From: Treponemataceae bacterium
Lineage (GTDB): Bacteria; Spirochaetota; Spirochaetia; Treponematales; Treponemataceae
Assembly (NCBI GenBank): GCA_024680915.1
Contig: JAILBN010000001.1
Coordinates: forward strand, 1-54,774
Length of the DNA: 54,774 bases
Direction: 5' to 3'
The notes beneath the pieces were generated by a model that saw nothing but the letters and a program-made list of their open reading frames with translations, was not told the origin of the DNA and searched no databases. Positions 17,106-24,901 of this stretch are shown piece after piece (the stretch's first letter is position 1; each line of letters starts with the position of its first letter). Both the position numbers and the translations under genes were made by a program.

Positions 17106-18986
17106 TCATGTTCTTTTTACGAGGGCATAGAGGCTTTCTTTTGTCATGCGTATCCACACCGGCCTGCCATGGGGGCAGTGAGGGTCGGGTAGTCTGAAGG
17201 CTTTTTCTATTATGTCCTCGGCCGTCTCTCTGTCCAGATAGTCACCTTCCATTACCGCCGCACGGCAGGAGGAATAAGCTGCTATTGTCCGTATTATTTC
17301 GGAAGGGGATTTCCTCTCAACCAGCAAGGAGCGTTTTATGTAATCCTCCGTTCCCTGCCATTTTTGAGGAACTGTTGAGATTTCCCAGCCTGAGTCTGTT
17401 TTTTTTATCGTAAAGCCAGCCTTCTCCATTTCCTCCGAGATAGATTCTATATACTTATCGTCATCGTCGGATTCTGTAACGATTTTATAGGGAAGAAGGA
17501 GAGCTTGCTTTAAGCCGGCTTTTGCCATGAACTTATCGAAAAGAATTCTTTCGTGGGCCGCATGTTGGTCAATAAGATAGAAGGAATCATCCTTCTGTAC
17601 TGCAAGGAATACTGAGAAAACCTGCCCTAGGTAGCGGAAATCTTTTTTTCCGATATCTGCTTTGATTTCCGGATCTGTCTCTGCTGCAGGTATTGTTATG
17701 ACTGGACTTTGGAAGGCAGTATGGGGAAAAGACAAGCGGTCAGGATACTGTCTGCGGGAGGAATAACTTTCTGGCCTGTAATCCTCATTTTTATCTGAGA
17801 TACTGGTTTCCTCTTTACTGTAGAACGATTCCTTTCCGTAGGAGAAGCTTTTTACGGTCGGTTCCGGGATAGGTGTCCTGTCGAAGAAAAGACCCTCTTC
17901 CGGAGCTTCCTGTATGGGGGAGCTTTCAGGAATGTCTGCCCTGCTCATGTAAAAATTCCTTACGGATGAGCTGACTGCATGGTGAGCTTCTGAAATATCC
18001 TTGAAACGTACTTCTTTTTTTGCAGGGTGGATATTAAAGTCAACGAGAGAGGGCTTCATGTCCAAAAATAAGATGGCTGCCGGGTGAGTTCCGTTGGGGA
18101 AGTAGCCTGTGGCACCATATTCTATAGCCTGAACCAGGGAGAATTCCTGGACTCTGCGGCCATTCACGTAAATAAGAAGGAGCCTTTTGTCACTTCTGCT
18201 TACGGAAGGATTTCCTAATATAAGGCGGAATTTCCAGTCAGGAATACTATCTCCTCCGGAATGTCCGCTTTTTCCTGTGATTTCTGAAAAAAATCTTGGT
18301 GATTCAGCAATATCGAAGGCTTCGACGAAACGCTCCCCATAGGACTGTCCTGCAGGAAGCTCATACTTTGTCTTTCCGTCACAGATAAACCTGAAGGAGA
18401 TGTCTGTACGGGCTAGCGCTTTCTCTATGAAAATCTGCCGGCAAAGGTTTGTCTCTGATGCAGGCCTTTTAAGAAAAAGCCTGCGTGCAGGGATGTTCTC
18501 AAAGAGGGCTTCGGACTGTACTGTGGTGCCTTTTGTCCTAGATGCGGGAATTATTTTATTGGGAGATCTTCCTGCCGGAGGGATAACAGCTTTCCATGCG
18601 TTCTTTTCGCCTTCCCTCATTGAGGTTATCTCGAGCCTGCTGACAGCCGCGATGGAGGCAAGAGCTTCTCCTCTGAAGCCTAAGGTGGTAAGTGTGAGCA
18701 AGTCTGTCTCTGCTGTTATTTTGCTTGTAGTATGCGGTCTTGCGCAGGCTTCCAGGTCTTCTCTTGACATACCGCAGCCATTATCCGTTACGCAAAGTCG
18801 TTCTATTCCGCCGCCTGTGATCTCTGCTGTTATCATGTCAGCCCCTGAATCCACGGCATTGTCAAGAAGCTCCCTTAAAATTGATGCCGGGCGTTCTATA
18901 ACCTCTCCTGCGGCTATTTTCCTTGCGACTTCAGCTGGTAAAGTTCTTACTGGGGCGAATTTCCTGTTTTCGTTATTTTGAGCCAT
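17106..18986 (-). CDS. mutL: DNA mismatch repair protein MutL
   Basis: 626 residues. The N-terminal GHKL ATPase has ELLDNAVDSGAD, DNGCGMS and TLGFRGEALASIAAVS, which are the MutL/Hsp90-type ATP motifs; the transducer region has VDFNIHPAKKEVRF. A variable linker (about 340-425) leads to the C-terminal dimerisation domain. The endonuclease metal site DQHAxxExxxxE is present as DQHAAHERILFD, with the last Glu replaced by Asp, and the zinc motif is CPHGRP. This implies a nicking MutL, as expected without MutH. It is the third gene of the xseA-xseB-mutL operon, 13 bases after xseB. Confidence 0.96.
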   Translation of the reverse strand: MAQNNENRKFAPVRTLPAEVARKIAAGEVIERPASILRELLDNAVDSGADMITAEITGGGIERLCVTDNGCGMSREDLEACARPHTTSKITAETDLLTLTTLGFRGEALASIAAVSRLEITSMREGEKNAWKAVIPPAGRSPNKIIPASRTKGTTVQSEALFENIPARRLFLKRPASETNLCRQIFIEKALARTDISFRFICDGKTKYELPAGQSYGERFVEAFDIAESPRFFSEITGKSGHSGGDSIPDWKFRLILGNPSVSRSDKRLLLIYVNGRRVQEFSLVQAIEYGATGYFPNGTHPAAILFLDMKPSLVDFNIHPAKKEVRFKDISEAHHAVSSSVRNFYMSRADIPESSPIQEAPEEGLFFDRTPIPEPTVKSFSYGKESFYSKEETSISDKNEDYRPESYSSRRQYPDRLSFPHTAFQSPVITIPAAETDPEIKADIGKKDFRYLGQVFSVFLAVQKDDSFYLIDQHAAHERILFDKFMAKAGLKQALLLPYKIVTESDDDDKYIESISEEMEKAGFTIKKTDSGWEISTVPQKWQGTEDYIKRSLLVERKSPSEIIRTIAAYSSCRAAVMEGDYLDRETAEDIIEKAFRLPDPHCPHGRPVWIRMTKESLYALVKRT

Positions 18987-18999
18987 ATTTGTATTTTCT

Positions 19000-19233
19000 C
19001 TAGTCCAGGGATGAAAAAAGGTCCAGCTCCGGGCTTTCTTCCGGCATGTTTACTTTGTTGTTCATAAGAATCTGTATTTTGCCTTCGATTTTATCTATAT
19101 CTTTTTCCATTCCCTTCGCAAGGTTTATTCCCTCCTCGAAATATTTGAGGGCTTCTTCCAGTTTTAGCTCAGGCTTTTTTATGGCATTGGAAAGCTCTTC
19201 CAATCTTTTAAGCTTGTCTTCAAAATCTTTCAT
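19000..19233 (-). CDS. xseB: Exodeoxyribonuclease VII small subunit
   Basis: 77 residues from ATG 19233, chosen because GGAAAGGAT precedes it and the family length is 70-80; a longer frame back to 19278 lacks such support. It shows the XseB pattern FEDKLKRLEELSNAI then LEEALKYFEEGINLAKG. Several XseB helices decorate each XseA chain to form the single-strand exonuclease. It sits between xseA (122-base gap) and mutL (13-base gap) on the same strand. Confidence 0.95.
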   Translation of the reverse strand: MKDFEDKLKRLEELSNAIKKPELKLEEALKYFEEGINLAKGMEKDIDKIEGKIQILMNNKVNMPEESPELDLFSSLD

Positions 19234-19355
19234 ATCCTTTCCTTTCAGCTTTTTTCTCTTTCCTGCATGGAAATCCACTGGTCTGAGAGTGCTTCCCTTT
19301 TTTTTATGCCTTCCAGGATGCAGCCCTTCAAGGCATAAAGCTCTTTTTCAATCGG

Positions 19356-20558
19356 TCACAAGCGGACTTCTGCTTTTATTCTTCCTTCATAAGGCTCTAT
19401 CTCAAGAAGCTGCCCATCTTTCAGTCCTTGGGAGCTTCTTATCACAGACCCGGTTTCTTTATCATAAACCATGGAGTATCCTCGGGCAAGAATCGCTTTC
19501 GGATCCGCCGCTTCCAGCTGCATTATGGAATTCTGTATGCGCTGCCTGTAGCCTGTGCATTTGTCTGTCATGCTTTTTAGTAAATCGTCCTTTGCGTCGT
19601 CAAGGCGGGTTAGAAGCGGTTGCTCTATTGTGCGGAACCTTAGTTCCAAAGACTCCGCTGAGAAAGAGGACAGCAGGAGTCTGGCTTTTTCTGTGCGGGC
19701 TGTCATGTTGTCCAAGAGGTTCTTTTTTTGACGGTCTATAGTCTCCAAAACATCGCTGAGCAGGGGGGTGCAAAGCTCTGCCCCGGCGGAAGGAGTGGGA
19801 GCCCTTCTGTCTGCGGCATAGTCGCTCAAAGCCCAGTCTATTTCGTGTCCTACAGCCGATACTACCGGAATTTCCGATGCGGCGACCGCGCGGACAACTT
19901 GCTCGTCAGAAAATGGAAGCAGGTCTTCTATGGAGCCTCCTCCCCGGCCTACAATAAGAACGTCTGCCATGTGGAACTTGTTCGCTGTTTGTATGCAGCG
20001 TACGATCTGGGGAGCGGCTTCTGCGCCTTGTACAGCACAGGGAAAGATGATAATGCTTATTGCAGGGTTACGACGCTTCATTATCTGCATTATATCCCGG
20101 AGGGCGGCGCCTGTGGGACTGGTGACCACACCGACGGTCCTGGGGAAAAAGGGCAGGGCTCTTTTGTTCTCCTCATCAAAAAGCCCTTCCATGGCAAGCC
20201 TTCTTTTTCTTTCCTCCAACATGGCAAGAATGTCTCCTGTACCGGCTTCTTCCATGGTGTCTACTATAATCTGATAGTTGCCTCGCTGGGGATATACAGA
20301 AAGCTTACCCTTTATCCTTACGGTCATCCCATCCTTTGGAATGAAGGTAAGATTACTTTTATATTTGAAAAGGACCGCTTGTATCACTGCCTTGTCGTCT
20401 TTTAGAGAGAAATAAATGTGGCCTGAGCTGGAGGGTCTGTAATTGGAAATTTCCCCTTCTATAGCCACCGGTGGAAATGTGTTTTCCAGAAGCTGCTTTA
20501 TTTGTTCCGTGAACTCGCTGACGGAAAGAAAATTGTTTTTCGTCATATCTATGGTCAT
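19356..20558 (-). CDS. xseA: Exodeoxyribonuclease VII large subunit
   Basis: 400 residues, in the normal size range. The N-terminal OB-fold has IEGEISNYRPSSSGHIYFSLKD; the catalytic core has VGVVTSPTGAALRDI, VLIVGRGGGSIEDLLPF and VSAVGHEIDWALSDYAADRRAPTPSAGAE broken up along residues 130-270. The C-terminal helices carry the repeat RGYSMVYDKETGSVIRS. This is the catalytic subunit, cutting single-stranded DNA into short oligonucleotides. ATG at 20558 is used; an ATG at 20546 is possible because neither has a clear ribosome site. A good promoter lies just upstream. Confidence 0.96.
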   Translation of the reverse strand: MTIDMTKNNFLSVSEFTEQIKQLLENTFPPVAIEGEISNYRPSSSGHIYFSLKDDKAVIQAVLFKYKSNLTFIPKDGMTVRIKGKLSVYPQRGNYQIIVDTMEEAGTGDILAMLEERKRRLAMEGLFDEENKRALPFFPRTVGVVTSPTGAALRDIMQIMKRRNPAISIIIFPCAVQGAEAAPQIVRCIQTANKFHMADVLIVGRGGGSIEDLLPFSDEQVVRAVAASEIPVVSAVGHEIDWALSDYAADRRAPTPSAGAELCTPLLSDVLETIDRQKKNLLDNMTARTEKARLLLSSFSAESLELRFRTIEQPLLTRLDDAKDDLLKSMTDKCTGYRQRIQNSIMQLEAADPKAILARGYSMVYDKETGSVIRSSQGLKDGQLLEIEPYEGRIKAEVRL

Positions 20559-20573
20559 AGCTAATTGATCTTA

Positions 20574-20603
20574 AGTATACAATAAAAAGCGATAGTAATG
20601 CAA
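20574..20603 (-). promoter_or_regulatory. Promoter for xseA-xseB-mutL
   Basis: On the minus strand TTGCAT, an 18-base spacer, TATACT; the -10 ends 16 bases before the ATG, giving a very short leader. Confidence 0.7.
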
Positions 20604-20665
20604 ATTGTCCGTGATCTTCTGGGGTATGGTTCTATGCCGGGCTAAGACTGCTGCTGTCCCTTCTC

Positions 20666-22336
20666 CTAACGTTCTTCCAGTATGAAGGCTTCGTAAGGCT
20701 TTATCTTATATTCTCCCTGTCGACGTATGGTATAATTAGAGATGAGCATTTTGCATCTTGCGTATAGTTGTACAGCCTCTTCCGGAAGGAAACGCTTTTT
20801 CTCAGAGAAATTCATTATTGTGTAAAGCTTCTTTTGACCTGCCAGGGAGCGCTCTATGATATAGATATCGTTTGCCTTGTAAAGTATGGAGAAGGCTCCG
20901 TAAACAAAGGCAGATTTTTCCTTTCTGAGACTGATCAGCTGCTTGTAGAAAGAGAATACCGACTGGCAATCTTTCTCTTCTGCTTCCGCATTGTATTTTA
21001 CATAGTTCGAATTGGGGCGGAGCCAAGGTTTCCCTGTGGAGAAGCCTGCATTCTCTGCCGTGCTCCATTGCATGGGAGTTCTTGCATTGTCCCTGCTGGT
21101 TTTTTTTATCATGGACCATCGTATTTTTTCAGGAAAGTGCAGCTCCTCCGCCATTTTCCATATGTTGTGGGATTCAATATCCTCTATCTCATCCATGCTG
21201 CTGTAATCGAAGTTGGTCATACCCAGTTCCTGCCCTTCGAAGATATATGGGGTTCCTCGGAGCGAGAACAAAAGGACCGCAAGCATTTTTGCGGACTCAT
21301 CGTGAAAGTCTTCATCATTTCCGAAGTGGGATACTGAACGAGGCTGGTCATGATTCTCGAAATAATTGGCATTCCAAAGGACTTCCTTCTGCCATTTTTC
21401 CAAGACACTCATGAAACGGCTGCTGATAAAGGGAGTCTTGAACCATTTGTTGTTTATGCAGTCTGTTTCCATGTGCTGGAATCCGAATACCATGTTGAGC
21501 TCTCCTCTGTCTGGAGCGCTCAGTTCGTTTGCCATTTCCGGTGTTACCATAACAGTTTCACCCACGGTGAAGCAGTCGTATTTGCTGAATATCTCTTCGT
21601 TCAGTTCCCTTAATATTCTGTGGCATTCTTCTTGGGATAGATAATGCTCCAATCCTGTAAGGGCAATTCTTTTCCTTCCATTTTTAAGGGATGTTTTACC
21701 AATTACGTTTATAACGTCACATCGGAATCCGGATATTCCCATGTCGAGCCAGAACTTAAGGATTTCTTTTACTTCTCGGATTACCTGAGGATTCTTATAA
21801 TTCAGGTCAGGTTGTTTTTTTGAGAAAAGATGGAGGTAGTATTCTCCCGTTTCTTCATCTTTCTGCCAGGCAGAACCAGTGAAAAAACTGGTCCAGTTGT
21901 TGGGGGGAAGTTCCTTTCCTCCCAGTTTTATACCCGGCCTCCATATGTAATAATCCCGGTAGGGATTCTCTTTGCTTTTCCTGCTCTCCTGAAACCATTT
22001 GTGCTCATCGGATGTATGGTTTATTACAAGGTCCATTATGAGCCTTATGCTCCGGTCTTTACAAGCCTTGATAAGAGCCTTCATGTCTTCCATAGTTCCG
22101 TATTCCGGGTTTATGTCCATGTAGTCACTTATGTCGTATCCGTTGTCATCGTTGGGAGATTTGTATAGAGGTGAAAGCCAGATTATTCCTATTCCCAGTT
22201 CTTCCAGATAATCGAGTCTTGAGATAATCCCTGGAATATCGCCTATCCCGTCTCCATTAGAGTCGCAGAAACTTCTGGGATAAATCTGATAGACTACCTG
22301 TTCTTTCCACCACTCGCGTATTGTTCCCTGAAGCAT
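20666..22336 (-). CDS. GH13 alpha-glucosidase (oligo-1,6-glucosidase type)
   Basis: 556 residues from ATG 22336, which has AAGGAAG at the right distance; a longer frame upstream runs over the promoter. GH13 motifs appear in order: MDLVINHTSD, GFRCDVIN (nucleophile Asp), FTVGETV (acid/base Glu) and ENHDQPR (transition-state Asp). The opening WWKEQVVYQIYPRSFCDSNG and the QPDLNYKNP box are typical of oligo-1,6-glucosidase and related exo-acting maltose enzymes, so it probably releases glucose from short alpha-glucans. No signal peptide, therefore cytoplasmic. A single-gene unit. Confidence 0.94.
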   Translation of the reverse strand: MLQGTIREWWKEQVVYQIYPRSFCDSNGDGIGDIPGIISRLDYLEELGIGIIWLSPLYKSPNDDNGYDISDYMDINPEYGTMEDMKALIKACKDRSIRLIMDLVINHTSDEHKWFQESRKSKENPYRDYYIWRPGIKLGGKELPPNNWTSFFTGSAWQKDEETGEYYLHLFSKKQPDLNYKNPQVIREVKEILKFWLDMGISGFRCDVINVIGKTSLKNGRKRIALTGLEHYLSQEECHRILRELNEEIFSKYDCFTVGETVMVTPEMANELSAPDRGELNMVFGFQHMETDCINNKWFKTPFISSRFMSVLEKWQKEVLWNANYFENHDQPRSVSHFGNDEDFHDESAKMLAVLLFSLRGTPYIFEGQELGMTNFDYSSMDEIEDIESHNIWKMAEELHFPEKIRWSMIKKTSRDNARTPMQWSTAENAGFSTGKPWLRPNSNYVKYNAEAEEKDCQSVFSFYKQLISLRKEKSAFVYGAFSILYKANDIYIIERSLAGQKKLYTIMNFSEKKRFLPEEAVQLYARCKMLISNYTIRRQGEYKIKPYEAFILEER

Positions 22337-22379
22337 ATATTCTTCCTTATTTTTTATCCTATAGCGATAACTCACCTAA

Positions 22380-22388
22380 ATTATATCA
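22380..22388 (-). promoter_or_regulatory. Extended -10 promoter for the GH13 gene
   Basis: On the minus strand the sequence is TGATATAAT, a perfect extended -10. No good -35 is seen because a run of twelve adenines lies there. It is 43 bases before the ATG. Confidence 0.6.
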
Positions 22389-22404
22389 CACTTTTTTTTT
22401 TTTA

Positions 22405-22412
22405 GCCGATAT
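22405..22412 (+). promoter_or_regulatory. Possible sigma28-type -10 before the spiro-SPASM operon
   Basis: GCCGATAT matches seven of eight bases of the flagellar sigma28 -10 box GCCGATAA. It follows a run of twelve thymines and lies ten bases before ATG 22423. No TAAA box is found at the expected distance, so support is partial. Confidence 0.3.
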
Positions 22413-22422
22413 TTTAGTGAAT

Positions 22423-23967
22423 ATGAAAACTTTTGTGTCTGTTTATATACCGTGTTTTGATCAAAGATATTTCAACAAGGTCTATTCTTGGATTTCCTGT
22501 CTTCCTGATGTTGAAAAGGTTTCTTTTTTTGTGGAGAAAAATTGTGAGAATGAGTTTTCTGCTTTCCTAGAATCCTGTAAAGCTTCTGATGTTTGTGTCT
22601 CCTGTAAAGATAAGTGGTCTCTTCTTGATATCCTTTCTGCCCTTTCGTCTTTGCCCCAGGGATACGATAATGTAGTATTTGCCTGGGGAGATTGTCCTTT
22701 CTATGATTCTGAGCTTACGTTGAATCTCTACGATCAGCATGTGAAATACTCTGCAGAATACAGCTATGCTGATGGTTGGCCCTATGGACTCGTTCCGGAG
22801 ATACTTGCTTCCGGAACGGTAAGGATTCTATCCAAGCTGGCGTATGAAAAGAAAGATATTTCCTGTGCGAAGCTGAAGAAAGAATCTCTTTTTGATCTTA
22901 TAAAAACCGATATAAATTCATTTGAGATAGAAACTCTTATATCTCCTGTGGATTATAGGATGTATAAGCTTGAATTCACTTCATCCACGAAAAGAGGAGC
23001 TTTGCTCTGCGACCGTCTTTCAGCTGTTACGGGAAAAAGTGCCCGCGAGCTTTGTGATGAGGCTGTCAAGTCATCATCTGTTCTCCATACTCTCCCTTAT
23101 TTCTATTCTATCCAGATTGCAGAAAAATGCAGCGGTAACTGCATATATTGTCCTTATCCTGAGGAATACCATAAAAAATACGGAAAGTATCCCGATGAAG
23201 CAGGTGCTTCATCCTTCATGACCATGGAACGTTTCTCCGAGCTTATCGATGGAATAAAAGCTTTCTCCGATGATGCGGTGGTCGCCCTTTCCCTTTGGGG
23301 TGAACCTATGTACCATCCCCATATCGTTGATTTGATAAAAAAAGTCCTGGAATATCCTTCCCTTTCTGTTCTTGTGGAGACTACCGGAGTCAATATTGAT
23401 GACAGCTTCTGCAATGCAGTAAAGAAAGTGGTTGAGGAAGCCCCTGAGCGAAGTTGTGGATATCCGCCGGTTATGTGGATCGTCAGTCTTGACGCAGTGA
23501 CGCAGAAAACCTATGAGACTCTGCATCCTGGTTCAGAGATGAGTCTTGAGAAAGCTTCTGCTTCAGCAGAACTCCTGCGTAAATATTTCCCGGACTCAAC
23601 TTATGTGCAGATGATAAGGCTGGAGCAGAATGAAAATGAGCTGGAAGCCTTCTTTAGAAGTCATGACAACCGGATAATTCAGAAGTACGATTATTTTTGC
23701 GGCAAGCTTCCGCAGTTCAAGCCTGCTGACCTCAGCCCTGTCTGCCGTAATGAATGTTGGCATCTTCGTCGTGATATGCAGATTCTTTCAGATGGATCTG
23801 TACCCTTATGCAAGGAATATATGTTTGATACTTGTGTGGGAAATGTTTTTTACGAAAGCTTTGAGACTGTCTGGAACAAGGGCATTCCCCTCCTCGAATC
23901 CCATATAGACAAAGAGTATCCTGATTTGTGTAGGAAATGTGATGAATTCTATACCTGTAACTTTTAA
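22423..23967 (+). CDS. Spiro-SPASM radical SAM protein with N-terminal nucleotidyltransferase-like domain
   Basis: 514 residues from ATG 22423 (GTG at 22417 is a near alternative). The N-terminal 190 residues look like a degenerate NTP-transferase fold (FVSVYIPCFDQRYF, NVVFAWGDCPFYDSELT). The radical SAM core begins with CSGNCIYC at residues 236-243, the CxxxCxxC that binds the iron-sulfur cluster, and includes LSLWGEPMYHP. The C-terminal SPASM region has cysteines in CRNECWHLRR, VPLCKEYMFDTC and CRKCDEFYTC for extra clusters. I recognise this as the spirochaete family called spiro-SPASM. It opens the operon and overlaps the next gene by 26 bases. Substrate is unknown; glycan or peptide modification fits the neighbours. 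Confidence 0.85.
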   Translation: MKTFVSVYIPCFDQRYFNKVYSWISCLPDVEKVSFFVEKNCENEFSAFLESCKASDVCVSCKDKWSLLDILSALSSLPQGYDNVVFAWGDCPFYDSELTLNLYDQHVKYSAEYSYADGWPYGLVPEILASGTVRILSKLAYEKKDISCAKLKKESLFDLIKTDINSFEIETLISPVDYRMYKLEFTSSTKRGALLCDRLSAVTGKSARELCDEAVKSSSVLHTLPYFYSIQIAEKCSGNCIYCPYPEEYHKKYGKYPDEAGASSFMTMERFSELIDGIKAFSDDAVVALSLWGEPMYHPHIVDLIKKVLEYPSLSVLVETTGVNIDDSFCNAVKKVVEEAPERSCGYPPVMWIVSLDAVTQKTYETLHPGSEMSLEKASASAELLRKYFPDSTYVQMIRLEQNENELEAFFRSHDNRIIQKYDYFCGKLPQFKPADLSPVCRNECWHLRRDMQILSDGSVPLCKEYMFDTCVGNVFYESFETVWNKGIPLLESHIDKEYPDLCRKCDEFYTCNF

Positions 23968-24901
23968 TGAACACCAATTCAAACGTACTGTTCTGGGAGG
24001 TACAGTCCGGTCGGAGGAAAAACTCCCTCTTTCCGTTATTCTGCTTAACAGAAATGGGTCTACCTTCAGGACCAGCAATTTAGAGAATCTTGATCATTTT
24101 GGTTTCAGAAAAATTGTCTGTATCGAGAATACCGCGGTGAATTATAATCTGGAGGATATATCCAAACGATATCCCCACGTCAAGTTCATAGTTCCTTATG
24201 AGGAGCTTTCTCCTGGGGATATGATCAACCTGGGAATGACTGAGGTTCCCGATGGTGAGGTGCTTGTTATTTGGGACACAGTCTCCATTTCATCAAAGCT
24301 GCTGACAAAAAATGTGGTTGCCCGGCTGGCAGAGGAGGAGACCTTCTGTCGTGTTCCACTGATCGCCGGAACGCGTCTGGACCTTCTTCCTATGCATATG
24401 GTTCCCAAGGTTGTCAAGGGTTCTCTTTCTGTAGACGCACAACTCTCTGCTCCCGATGGCTGTCCTACCTTCTATCCCTTTGATTACATAGGCATATATA
24501 ACCGTCAGAAATTCATCCTTTCTGGAGGCTTTGACTATACAATAAAATCTCCTTTCTGGCAGAACCTGGATTTGGCCATGAGAATCTGGCTTTGGGGAGA
24601 AGAGATCCGGATAGTTCCTCAGATACGTGTCCGTTACGAGACAGATGTTCCTGTCGAGGATTGTACTCCGGATTCCTCACAGCTGCGATTCTTCTTGAAG
24701 AATATCGCACCAAAATTTTCCCGTGATCACTCTTATATACCCAAAGTAAAGTTTTTGTCCTATTTTTTCCGTTCGGGCAATAGTTTCGCAGATTCTCTCG
24801 CAGAGTTCAAGGAAGCCAGGCGATGGGTCGAAAAAAATAAGTTCAGGTTCAGGATGGATGCATCTTCTCTTATAGATAATTGGGAGAGGGGGGCTGAATG
24901 A
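23942..24901 (+). CDS. Divergent GT2-like glycosyltransferase family protein
   Basis: 319 residues; ATG at 23942 behind AGGAA (GTG directly before it is also possible). The N-terminal half reads as a GT-A fold (LPLSVILLNRNGS, IVCIENTAV, LVIWDTVSIS), where the usual metal-binding DxD is replaced by WDT. The later segment FILSGGFDYTIKSPF and NLDLAMRIWLWG correspond to the acceptor-side GG and ED/Lxxr blocks of family 2 enzymes, again diverged. It may be inactive or use another sugar-transfer chemistry. Overlaps the spiro-SPASM gene by 26 bases and the following fusion gene by an ATGA overlap, which couples the three. Confidence 0.65.
   Translation: MNSIPVTFNEHQFKRTVLGGTVRSEEKLPLSVILLNRNGSTFRTSNLENLDHFGFRKIVCIENTAVNYNLEDISKRYPHVKFIVPYEELSPGDMINLGMTEVPDGEVLVIWDTVSISSKLLTKNVVARLAEEETFCRVPLIAGTRLDLLPMHMVPKVVKGSLSVDAQLSAPDGCPTFYPFDYIGIYNRQKFILSGGFDYTIKSPFWQNLDLAMRIWLWGEEIRIVPQIRVRYETDVPVEDCTPDSSQLRFFLKNIAPKFSRDHSYIPKVKFLSYFFRSGNSFADSLAEFKEARRWVEKNKFRFRMDASSLIDNWERGAE

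Noticed and set aside
18400-18981. A 193-codon plus-strand frame opposite mutL
   Set aside because: Opposite mutL, whose motifs are unambiguous; no ribosome site or known domain.
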